This document shows positions 47,719-58,016 of a DNA stretch of 64,000 nt, in pieces (the first letter of the stretch is position 1; the number at the start of each line of letters is the position of its first letter). This DNA is from Polytrichum commune (lineage: Eukaryota; Streptophyta; Polytrichopsida; Polytrichales; Polytrichaceae). The stretch lies in the NCBI GenBank assembly GCA_950295325.1, contig OX485804.1:23992001-24056000 (forward strand), given 5' to 3'. A program made the position numbers and the translations under genes. The notes beneath the pieces were generated by a model. It was not told the DNA's origin. It saw only the letters and a program-made list of their open reading frames with translations, and made no database searches.

Positions 47719-47723
47719 CCATA
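47719..47723. repeat. Target-site duplication half (CCATA)
   Basis: Partner of 1679-1683 read on the other strand. Confidence 0.75.
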
Positions 47724-48545
47724 TAGTGAAGTTTCTGAAATAAGGCTGAGTGGTGTTTCTGGTTTAAAAGTGTTCGGGGCCGTATTTGATATTTTCTGAA
47801 ATGAAGTGTAGAGTCGGATTTATAGTTTACAAGTGTTCGGGGCCATATTAGATGATTATGAAATCAAGTGTAGACTAGGCTTTGAAGTTCATAAATGTTT
47901 TTCATAATTTCATAAATTGTTAGGGGCCATATTAGAGGATTCTGGAATCAGGTGTAGACTATGCTTTGAAGTTCATAAAGTTTTTTCAAATTTCATAAAT
48001 TGTTAGGGGCCTTATTAGGGGATTCTGAAATCAAGTGTAGATTCGGATTTTTAGTTTACAAGTGTTCGGGGCCATAAAAGATGATTCTGAAATCAGGTAT
48101 AGACTAGGCTTTTAAGTTCATAAATGTTTTTCAAATTGCATAAATGTTCAGGGGCCATATTAGAGGATTCTGGAATCAGGTATACATTCGGCTTTCAAGT
48201 ACATGAATTTCCAGGGGCCATAATCGAGGTTTTTTGAAATCAGGTGTAGCGTCCGCTTTTTAGTTTACAAGTTCTCGGGGCCATATTTGAAGTTTCTAAA
48301 ATCAGGTGTGAGGGGGTCACCCTCTCGGTTGGGTCTGACATCAGGTGTAGGGTCTACGAGGCCATTTTTGAGACATCTGAAATCAGGTGTACGTTCGAGT
48401 TTCTGATTTGAAAATATCATTTAACATATTTGATTATCTGAAATGAAGTGTACAGTCTGTTTTTCAGTTTATATGGTTTCGGGGCCATGTTTTGAGTTTC
48501 TGAAATAAGGTGTAGGGTCTTCTGAAATTGTTTTGAGTTTTTTAG
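47724..48545. repeat. Palindrome satellite, rest of the split intron of gene M
   Basis: Same units as 1684-3378 but in reverse orientation (AGTGTTCGGGGCCATAT, TTTCTGAAATCAGGTGTAG). It ends at an acceptor, TTTTTTAG at 48538-48545. Confidence 0.85.
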
Positions 48546-49398
48546 ACTCGGAAATTCAACATCAAGGTTCTTGTTCGTGCTAACTCCGTTCTCAAAGTGC
48601 GTGAGGAGGCTATGCAAGAGTATGGTTACAACCTCCAGCGTGATGGATGGTTGAATGCTTTCACCGATGAGAAGAGCCAGGCGATGCGCAGTGATGGGGT
48701 ACCTTGGCGAGGTGCTCGAGAAAAGCATCATGTTTTCTTCTCTATCCTCCTCGCTACTCTCACCGACAAGAATGATGTTATTATGGACTGGCAGTGTGGT
48801 GTAGGTACGCATTATCTTTCAGCATCATCCTTACTTTGAATTTTCCGTTATTTTTTCTTCATTAGTTTCATACTAACATTTTCCTTTTTTTTAGGTGGTT
48901 CGATTATAGCATGTCGCTCACTTGAACGGCATATTGTGGCGCTTGAGAGTGACCCCGTTATTTTCAATGCAATCCTTCTCCCCATGCGCGATTCCCAACC
49001 TTCGCGTACTCCCCGCTCAGTTGCCCCACCGTCTACCTCTATTTTTGATCCGCCTCAGAAGATGACCAAACGGGCATTCGGTTTTCTTTGTGCGTAAGTT
49101 TGCTTTATATGTTTTGTCATGTTTACCTTCATGTCATTTTCCCATGTTCATGTGTCTTCTCGTTTCTAATCTACTTGCTTGGGGGTTCAGAGTGTCAGGG
49201 GAGAACGCAGTCCTTCGTCGAGGCATGTGTTCAAGTCCTTCCAAGACGTTCGAGCTCCCTCCGTATGCTGATGAGTTTGCCAATGTTTTAGCGGAAGCTC
49301 CGTCTCCACCTCCTAGTCGCATCCGACCATTCAACAAGCTAGTATTGGATTTCCTAGATATAGAGGCTGAGGAGGGCGAAGATAGTGATAGAGGATAG
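48546..49398 (+). CDS. Gene M, right half: methyltransferase FxGxG-like domain and C-terminus
   Basis: Exons 48546-48804, 48895-49093 and 49191-49398 are joined by 90- and 97-bp introns (GTACGC..TTTTTAG; GTAAGT..GGTTCAG). Phases agree throughout, and the first exon starts phase 0, as the last left-half exon (3379) ends. It reads 'REKHHVFFSILLATL', then 'VIMDWQCGVGGSIIA', then 'RHIVALESDPVIFNAIL'. This is the typical C-terminal layout of beta-class amino-methyltransferases: a helix before, the FxGxG cofactor loop (here WQCGVGGS), then a strand ending in an acidic residue. The tail is Pro-rich and acidic (EAEEGEDSDRG). Similar domains exist in DNA N6-adenine and N4-cytosine methyltransferases; the substrate cannot be told here. 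Confidence 0.7.
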
Positions 49399-49750
49399 TT
49401 TGGAAACTCTATTTTATATGTATTGGTTTTTTTTATATATTTCCTAGGTTCATTTGTTGAATTTCCATGTGCATTTTGTAAATTCCCATTCATCTCCTTC
49501 TATATGTTTTATTGATGTTTGATTTCAATTGGTGACGTCAGCCCTAATTTAATATGAAAGTATTTGAAACCTATACTATAAGATGTTCGATAATAATTGC
49601 AATCTTCCACGCCTATAGGATCCGTTGGTTTCTCGAACACTTTTAGGTTATTATGTCCATGGGAATGGGATGCCTTTCCAACACATTGTATTCAAACTAT
49701 CTCTAATTCCACGGAAATAGGCACTGCTTCTCCTAAAATTACCCAATAAA
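49399..49750. other. 3' flank of gene M
   Basis: AT-rich, non-coding; T-rich tract at 49426-49440. It contains CCACGGAAATAGG, echoed near the other end of T. Confidence 0.4.
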
Positions 49751-49805
49751 TTCTAAATTTTCTGCTCCCCAATCTCCGCTCTCCGCTCTCCGCTCTACGC
49801 TCACA
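49751..49805. repeat. Terminal inverted repeat of transposon T (gene M side)
   Basis: TTCTAAATTT, CCGCTCT repeated three times, ending CTCTACGCTCACA; partner of 19461-19532. Confidence 0.6.
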
Positions 49806-50229
49806 CTACTAAGTTTCCCTAAGTGGGCCATGTGTCACGTTCGTTTCTATGGCATAGTGTACAATTGGGATTTTGATGTGTGAGGGGCCAGAATATGTTT
49901 TTCCTGTGGTTGCCCATGTATTGGGCATATCAGAATTTTAATGTTTGGTTGATTTGTGTATCTGGTACTTTGTCATTGTGCTAGAAGTGGTTGGAAAGTT
50001 TTTGGTTTATTTGGGTATTTGATAGCCATTTGTCTACGTATGGGAATTTATTTTTGGCTGCACTTATTTCTCAGTTTCCATGTTCTTTTATTATGAATGT
50101 GCAAAGGTTGCGGATGGCTCCATCGTGTGTGGTTGTTGGGCAGCTAGCTAGCCAATATGGGGTCGGGTGGGCTATGTGGATATGTGGGGTATTTGTTGGT
50201 TTTTCTTTGGTTGTCCCCTCGTTTGCTAG
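49806..50229. other. Unassigned DNA
   Basis: A plus frame at 49991-50229 is hydrophobic (GQLASQYGVGWAMWICGVFVG) and cut by the LTR at 50230. I do not recognise it and it may be chance. Confidence 0.25.
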
Positions 50230-51202
50230 TGTCGCGCACCTGTCCATGAGGAGTGCCCAAAACACTATGGGCACAAGGGGGACCCCGGAGTGACACCCGG
50301 GACTTGTGGCGCCATTGGTGAGAGGGCCCAAGTGATCCTAGTGTGGGTGAGGGCGCCGGGCGTTGGGAACGCCTCCCACCCAAGGAGATTAGGACGCATG
50401 AGGGTAGGGCCATAAGCTATGCCTAGCTTATGGCGTGGTGATTCTAGAATGCTCAAGCACACCTCAATCGGAGGTGTGAGCTAGGAGTTATGGCCATTTG
50501 AGTGGGGCGGTGTCCCGGGACAGCGCCCTGGTACAGCAGTGCCTGTGAGTGATTCCCAGGACTGCCAAGGTTCAAAGAGGCATAACTTCCTCAAGACTTG
50601 CCTGAATGGGGCAAGTGAGGAGTTCATCGGCATCTACATGAAGCGTAGATGAAGATGGAGTGGTCGGTTGGTAGCATCTAACATCACACAAGGAAGTTAT
50701 GATGGTCTGAAGCTGCTGGGGGCTTTTAGGCCCAGCAGCTAAGGGAAAAGGTCTGCTTGGCCCCAACTCTTGGTAGAGAGACAAGAGGTCTCTTGACGGT
50801 GGGGTAGGGGCACCGCGTAGAGTCCTAGAGGCTTATATGGGTGAGGTGGTGTGGCCTACCCAACCCGAGGCCGAACGGCACGGCCTCCATGGGAATTGGC
50901 CCAATGTGAGGCCATAGTTGCCTAGTACGCTTCGGGTTGTTGTAGTGTTGCTCCGGCAACGCGATGATCAACATGGGATTGGACTTCCATGGATGGAAGT
51001 CCACATCTAGGAATGAGTTACCAGTTAAGAGGTGGGTCCCGAAAGCAAAGTAGGAGGGTTGGTTCCCCTTCTATGAACTATAAGGTCCGGGGTAGGAGGA
51101 GCTAACCATTAGCATGGCGGTATGCGAAGGGTTAGCACTCGTAACCTTTGCTAGAAATGGAAATTGGCAAGATTTTTAAGGGGACTAGCAAGGGTTGCGA
51201 CA
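50230..51202 (+). mobile_element. Family-2 LTR copy (a), 5' LTR of a truncated element
   Basis: It runs from TGTCGCGCACC to GGGTTGCGACA. Unlike the other copies it is followed at once by a tRNA-iMet primer site, so it is a real 5' LTR. The five bases upstream (GCTAG) have no partner downstream, so the 3' part is lost. Confidence 0.85.
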
Positions 51203-51204
51203 CG

Positions 51205-51216
51205 TGGTATCAGAGC
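51205..51216 (+). promoter_or_regulatory. Primer-binding site, tRNA-iMet type
   Basis: TGGTATCAGAGC, two bases after the LTR: the standard plant initiator-Met primer site. Confidence 0.85.
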
Positions 51217-52457
51217 AGGGTTCCAATTTTTGAGCTAGCGCTTTGAGGGAAGCATGGCTATCAAATAAGCGGGTTATGATGGTGACCCGGGGTTTCCAAA
51301 AGGTTGTGAGGCTCAATTTGGAACAAAGATCATGTGTAAATGGAATTTGACCATACCATTGATTCTAATGACAATGGTGGGCATGATGGTGGATTCGGTA
51401 AGGAAAATGGTGGAGTCCTTTGAAAGGGCTCCCGCACACCTCAAAAAGCATTTGGGGCCTAGAATACCTAATGCACCCAAAACCTTGGAGGGCATTAACC
51501 CTTAAAAGAGGTTGCCCTGTGAGACGGCAGATGTAGAAATTCAGTATTTTGGGTGGTATTGCCTGTTGAAGGCTCTTATACGTTGCCACAGTCGCGAAAT
51601 TCCAGGGCCGAAATTTGCAGGTGGGTGGGCCCATGAGTGTGTAAGGGATCGGTGATGTTCTTTCTCAATTTGGGTATGCGCCGATTTTAGGACAATTCTC
51701 TAAGTGCGAGGGTGTGCGGTGGGTTGTGAAAACTCAATACGTATGCATATCGCTCCATATACGATGTCGAGCAGGGGTGTGGAAGTACGCCGTACTTGGT
51801 ATTCGGGGCGTCCTTGGTGGCCGATGTGACGTGCGAGAGAGAGTCTGCCGGTGACTTTGGTAACCGGTGCATCAGGTTACCAAGCCTTGCCCAGTACCTC
51901 TGTGACCTCATTGGCAAGGACCGTGGGTGCGTGGACGAATGGGAGCCCGTTGTGAGGATGGTTGTGACGTGGGTCTCATGTCCCATGACAGGGGCTTCCC
52001 AACCGGATTACTGGCCATGGAGTGCGGCACAGGGCGTTTCGCACACGGGTATGGTGCTCCGACAGACTACACTCACATGCACAGATAGATAGTTTGGGAA
52101 TTCAGAGTGACGAAGATATACAGATTGGCAAGCCAGGATCCTGTCCACAAACGAGAAAATCTATTTACATATGCTTGGCAGGTGAATTCAAGCATCCATA
52201 CATCCACATGTAGCCAGGGCGCATAGGGAGTGATGCACTCAAAAGCGCCAGGGGCAATCCAAAAACCTGACCATCCCCCCTACATCGCATAACTATGTAC
52301 AACAGTCTTTCCGTAAATGTTCGGGAGAACTACATATTCATCAAACCCCCCCTACTGCCGAAGGAGGATGTCTGTGACGCCGCGGCTCACAGAATACCCC
52401 AGTCGATGTCGCCTTTCCCGGCTGGAGCAGGTCTTCGGTTTCTGCCACCTCCAACGC
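51217..52457. other. Internal remnant of copy (a), then 3' flank of the B3 gene
   Basis: The part after the primer site has a short plus frame near 51380 (MVDSVRKMVESFERA) that could be a gag remnant. The rest, including the open frame 51796-52092, has no recognised product, and the point where the retroelement ends is not clear. Confidence 0.3.
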
Positions 52458-52655
52458 TCAGACCTTTCTCACCTCATATTCCAGTAAGCCAACCTTCTCG
52501 AATGTCAGCGTGTCGCCGAGCTCGAATGCGTTGGCGTTACAAAACCCTACGAAGCCCTTCGTGAATGAGCAGAACCTCTGCTTCTTGCTCGTATGCGTGG
52601 CTGTCTTCACCAGCCATGGCGATAGCGGGCCTTTCAGGGTGTACCACGTGCCTTC

Positions 52656-53638
52656 GAACCTATCGCGCACCTCTCCATGAGGAGTGCCCGAAACACCATG
52701 GGCACAAGGGGGACCCCGGAGTGACACCCGGGACTTGTGGCACCGTTGGTGAGAGGGCCCAAGTGATCCTAGTGTGGGTGAGGGCCCCGGGCGTTGGGAA
52801 CGCCTCCCACCCACAAAGACTAGGAGGCACAAGGGTAAGGCCATGAGCTATGCGTAGCTCATGGCGTGGTGATTCTAGAAAGCCCAAGAACACCTCAATC
52901 GGAGGTGTGAGCTAGGAGTTATGGCCATTTGAGTGGGGCGCTGTCCCGGGACAGCGCCCTGGTACAGCAGTGCCTGGGAGTGATTCCCGGGACTGCCAAG
53001 GTTCAAACAGGCATTACTTCCTCAATACTTGCCCGAATGGGGCAAGTGAGGTGTCCATCGGCATCTACGTGAAGCGTAGATGAAGATGGAGTGGTTGGTT
53101 GTTGGAATCAGACATCATACAAGGAAGTTATGATGGTCTGAAGCTGATGGGGGCTTCTAGGCCCAGCGGCTAAGGGAAAGTGTCCACTTGGCCCCAACTC
53201 TTGGTGGAGAGACAAGAGGTTGGTTGACGGTGGGGTAGGGGCCCCGCGTGAAGTCCTAGAGGCTTATATGGGTGAGGTGGTGTGGCCTCACCCACCCAAG
53301 GCCGAACGGCAAGGCCTCCATGGGCTTTGGCCTATTGTGAGGCCATAGTTGCCTAGTATGCTTCGGGTTGTTGTAGTGTTGCTCCGGCAACGCGATGATC
53401 AACATAGGATTGGACTTCCATGGATGGAAGTCCACATCGAAGAAATGGGTTACCGATTAAGGGGTGAGTCCCGAAAGCAAAGTAGGAGGGTTGGTTCGCC
53501 TCCTTTGAATTAATGGTCCGGGGTAAGAGGAGCTAACCATTAGCATGGCGGTATGCGAAGGGTTAGCGCTCGTAACCTTTGCTAGAAAAGAAAATTGGCA
53601 AGATTGCTAAGGGGGCTAGCAAGGGTTGCGACAGAACC
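52656..53638 (+). mobile_element. Family-2 solo LTR (b), inside B3 exon 3
   Basis: LTR 52661-53633 (973 bp; start mutated to TATCGCGC) flanked by GAACC at 52656-52660 and 53634-53638. No internal region. Confidence 0.95.
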
Positions 53639-54609
53639 CCTCCACGCCTTGAGATCGCCAATACGCAGTCGGCACATCCTGCGCCCACCCCATGTCGCAA
53701 CCCTTGCTAGGTCCCTTAATAATCTTGCCAATTTTCGTTTCTACCAAAGGTTACGAGCGCTAACCATTCGCATTCCGCCATGCTAATGGATAGCTCCTCT
53801 TACCCCGGACCAATAGTTCATAGGAGGGAACCAACCCTCCTACTTTGCTTTCGGGACTCACCCCTTAATCGGTAACCCATTTCCCCAATGTGGACTTCCA
53901 TCCATGGAAGTCCAATCCTATGTTGATCATCGCGTTGCCGGAGCAACACTACAACAACCCGAAGCATACTAGGCAACTATGGCCTCACAATAGGCCAAAG
54001 CCCATGGAGGCCTTGCCGTTCGGCCTCGGGTGGGTGAGGCCACACCACCTCACCCATATAAGCCTCTAGGACTTCACGCGGGGCCCCTACCCCACCGTCA
54101 ACCAAGCTCTTGTCTCTCTACCAAGAGTTGGGGCCAAGTGGACATTTTCCTTTAGCTGCTGGGCATAGAACCCCCCAGCAGCTTCAGACCATCATAACTT
54201 CCTTGTATGATGTTTGATCATAACAATCAACCACTTCATCTTCATCTACGCTTCACGTAGATGCCGATGGACTCCTCACTTGCCCCATTCGGGCAAGTAT
54301 TGAGGAAGTTATGCCTGTTTGAACCTTGGCAGTCCCGGGAATCACTCCCAGGCACTGCTGTACCAGGGCGCTGTCCGGGGACAGCGCCCCACTCAAATGG
54401 CCATAACTCCTAGCTCACACCTCCGATTGAGGTGTTCTTCAGCTTTCTAGAATCACCACGTCATGAGCTACGCATAACTTATGGCCTTACCCTTGTGCCT
54501 CCTAGTCTTCGTGGGTGGGAGGCGTTCCCAACGCCCGGGGCCCTCACCCACACTAGGATCACTTGGGCCCTCTCACCAACGGCGCCACAAGTCCCGGGTG
54601 TCACTCCGG

Positions 54610-57038
54610 TGTCGCGCACCTCTCCATAAGGAGTGCCCGAAACACCATGGGCACAAGGGGGACCCCGGAGTGACACCCGGGACTTGTGGCGCCATTGGTG
54701 AGAGGGCCCAAGTGATCCTAGTGTGGGTGAGGGCCCCGGGCGTTGGGAACGCCTCCCACCCACTGAGACTAGGAAGCATGAGGGTAAGGCCATGAGCTAT
54801 GCGTAGCTCATAACGTGGTGATTCTAGAATGCTCAAGAACACCTCAATCGGAGGTGTGAGCTAGGAGTTATGGCCATTTGAGTGGGGCGCTGTCCCGGGA
54901 CAGCGCCCTGGTGCAGCAGTGCCTGGGAGTGACTCCCGGGACTGCCAAGGTTCAAAGAGGCATAACGTCCTCATAACTTGCCCAAATGGGGCAAGTGAGG
55001 AGTCCATCGGCATCTACGTGAAACGTAGATGAAGATGGAGTGGTTGGTTGCTAGCCTTGGACATCATACAAGGAAGTTATGATGGTCTGAAGCTGTGGGG
55101 GGCTTCTAGGCCCAGCGGCTAAGGGGAAAATGTCCACTTGGCCCCAACTCTTGGTAGAGAGACAAGAGGTTGGTTGACGGTGGGGTAGGGGCCCCGCGTG
55201 AAGTCCTAGAGGCTTATATGGGTGAGGTGGTGTGGCCTCACCCACCCGAGGCCGAACGGCACGGCCTCCATGGGCTTTGGCCCATTGTGAGGCCATAGTT
55301 GCCTAGTATGCTTCGGGTTGTTGTAGTGTTGCTCCGGCAACGCGATGATCAACATAAGATGGGACTTCCATGGATGGAAGTCCACATCTAAGGATTGGTT
55401 ACCGATTAAAGGGGTGAGTCCCGAAATCAAAGGAGGGTTGGTTCCCCTCCTATGAACTAATGGTCCGGGGTTAGAGGAGCTAACCATTAGCATGGCGGAA
55501 TGCGAATGGTTAGCGCTCGTAACCTTTGCTAGAATTGAAAATTGGCAAGATTGCTAAGGGGGTTAGCAAGGTGTGAGGCCAAACCCCCCACCCTTAAGCG
55601 TCCGTAGTCCGAGTAGTAGGTTTGGGCTCACATTCCTCCGCGGTATTGGATTTGGACTTGGATGAGTCCATAGTGCAAGGTTCACCCTTCAAGTGGTCTT
55701 GGATTTAACTAGCTCCTTCATAAACCCAGCTCCTTCATAAACCCAGCTTCTTAGCTTCTAACTAAACAAACCCAGCTCCTTCATAAACCCAGCTCCTTCA
55801 TGAACCCACAACTTTGTAGTTGTAATCCCCAACTACCTCACTAATTATTCAAGCCCTTAACTAATCTTCCTACCTAATTTCCCTAATTCTACTAACAACC
55901 CCTTTCTAATCACACAATTCTTCTCTAATCCTAAAATCCTAAAATCCTAGAGAGGAGAGGGGGAGAGAGAATTTCCTAACTTCACTAAGACTAACTAATC
56001 CACACAAGTATATTTTTGCACTCATCACAACATCAAGTGCTCAACTCTTAAACATGGAACTTGCAACCACGTGTATTCAAAACATGAACTTTAAGTACCA
56101 CAAATTGGAATCATGAATTAACTTTAAAATCCTTCACGTCAACACTAATTCTACCAAGAGGTCAAGCCCTCTTCAAGGCTAACAAGCCTTGGCTCTCAAA
56201 CTAAAAACTAAGCACACACATGTGCTCCAATATGGCTTCCCACACCCACACTTATAACTCGTGGGGTGCCTTGGAGCACAAAGGAAAGAAAGGATGAGTG
56301 AGGGAAGAATGAGGGATTATATAGTAAGCTTGAGGGGGTGAGCACCCTCAAGGCTCACGATAAGCCCTTGAGATTTCCTCCTACTTAGTAGGCGCCAATC
56401 CTATCTTCTAAGCCTTCCTCCCTCAAATGATCAACAAGGATCCTAATTCGAACATTTAACTAGCCTTGGCTTTCTACCTACCACACTTTACCAAACTTGG
56501 GATGCTTCAACCCAAACTTAGCCTCCTTCGCTTTCCGCCGCCATAACTTTCTCCCCTTACTTTCCCAAATCGTCGCTCACCACTTAATTCAAACCACGAT
56601 GCTTAACTCGTGATTTGATTGGTGCTTTGAGAATTTGCTTATCCTCCACCTTGCATTCTTCCTTGGGCCTTCCCCATTAAGTGGCCATGATGAGGTGGTC
56701 CACTTGTGCGCTCCATGTGATCCTCCATTCATCCCAATTCGAATGCACTTGCCTCTTGAGTCACTTTGGTTGTCTCCATCCATTTGTACTAGCCTACTCA
56801 CTAACTACTCAATCCAAGTTCTCCTTACCTATCCTCATTCACTCAAATCCTTCCGAAGGTAAAAACACAATAACAACTCACATCCTAGCCTCTTACAACA
56901 TGGTACTTCTAAGACTAACATTTCACTCTTTTTATATTTTTGTGAAGTAACATGCTACTTCAAAGTGCATCAACTAACGTTTCAAGGGTCTAAGACTAAA
57001 TGTGGGCACCCTTTTGGGCTCACACAAGGGTTGCGACA
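54610..57038 (+). mobile_element. Family-2 solo LTR (d), nested in (c)
   Basis: TGTCGCGCACC..GTTGCGACA, flanked by TCCGG at 54605-54609 and 57039-57043. It is interrupted by a family-A solo LTR; without it, 971 bp. Confidence 0.95.
55572..57024 (-). mobile_element. Family-A solo LTR, nested in (d)
   Basis: 1,453 bp, flanked by CAAGG at 55567-55571 and 57025-57029. It is nearly identical to the LTRs of element A but 501 bp shorter, having lost a block that reaches into the minisatellite. Confidence 0.95.
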
Positions 57039-58016
57039 TCCGGGGTCCCCCTTGTGCCCATGGTGTTTCGGCCACTCCTCATGGAGAGGTGCGCGACACC
57101 CCAAGCATTTCGGAAGGGCTTCAGTGACAGGGCTTTGACGCTTCCTAATGACGAAGCTCTGGCTCCACCTACCATGGACCATATAATACGCAGATGGGTG
57201 GAGACAATTGGTGGGATTTGGGTTAGGGCCTTACAAGTCTGCCTCCGTCGTGGTTCTTCAAATGCGTCTTGCGTAGAGTCTTTTCGAATTGGGGCCGACT
57301 GCCGTTACTCTCTTCGTTCAGCACGCGCCGATTCGAGGGAAGGGTGTCGCTGTTGTCCACTGGGGGGGGCACGATGTCGCCACATGCGTGCTCTGAGGTC
57401 GCATCGACCACACGCTCCTTCGCCAGGGGCTGATAGTCTTCCATCGCGCTGCGTGCGTGGATGGCGACCACGAGTCTCCGCTCGTCGACGATTTCGAACG
57501 TCATGAATGCTCCGGCGCCGAGGTGCTGATCGGCGCAAAACTTTGCCCACCCGCCACCCACGGAAACGGCCGTAACTCCTCCGAATACATTGGTAGAACG
57601 TCGCAATTCCAGAGGCCACTCATTGACTGTGCTGATCGACGTCACCAACGCGCACTCCTCCCCGCCCGGCCAACCTGTTTCCGCAGTGAACGTCGCCGGG
57701 ATCTCCTGCGATAAACCCACAACATGCCCACAGTTAGAACATTGCCCAATTCCTCTCCCCAGCAACCATGTCAAAGCCATTACCTTGCCCACGCGTGATG
57801 CGGGGCTCTGCGCAATGGCAAGCGCAAAGGCAAACGAGGAATGTGCGGGTAACACTTCTGGTCAGGGCGCGATTCACACACAACCGCACAAAACAGGGAG
57901 CGTGTTCAAACCAGGTAGTTGCTGAAAGGTGGCGATCGCAGTGTCATCGCAAAATAGACCGCCCCTGCTTCGCCCAGCTCCCACATCACCTCTTCCGCCA
58001 ACCGCCGATCCGCCAT

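Larger units (their letters stand above)
47724..49805 (+). mobile_element. DNA transposon T, smaller part (gene M 3' exons and terminal repeat)
   Basis: It contains the end of the split intron, three last exons of gene M and a terminal repeat at 49751-49805 matching 19461-19532. Confidence 0.55.
53693..57098 (-). mobile_element. Family-2 solo LTR (c), inside B3 exon 3, itself invaded
   Basis: Minus-strand LTR from 57098 to 53693, flanked by CCCCA at 53688-53692 and 57099-57103. It is split at 54609/57039 by copy (d); without it the LTR is 972 bp. Confidence 0.95.
52458..58016 (-). pseudogene. B3-domain protein gene, split by nested solo LTRs
   Basis: Exon 1 is 58016-57912 (ATG in CCATGGCGG context, 35 codons), exon 2 57705-57235 (acceptor TTTATCGCAG, donor GTAAGG), and exon 3 starts at about 57158. 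Exons 1-2 form a complete B3 fold: 'YFAMTLRSPPFSNYL', 'EIPATFTAETG', 'NEWPLELRR', 'GGGWAKFCADQHLGAGAFM', 'RRLVVAIHAR'. Exon 3 runs to 57099, then after a 3.4-kb LTR nest 53687-53634, then after another LTR 52655-52458, staying in frame when each LTR and one TSD copy are removed. It ends with a second B3-like stretch ('SFTKGFVGFCNANAFELGD'). The product would be about 295 residues, with two B3-type DNA-binding regions as in REM-type proteins. The exon 3 acceptor is the least certain border. Confidence 0.75.

Noticed and set aside
52661-53633. Copy (b) as the 3' LTR of the element starting at 50230
   Set aside because: It has its own exact GAACC duplication on both sides and lies inside the B3 exon, so it is an independent solo insertion.
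54479-54795. Frames shared by several loci with 'GGRRSQRPGPSPTLGSLGPSHQ'
   Set aside because: They lie in the family-2 LTR on either strand; they also add false N-termini to the piggyBac and B3 frames.
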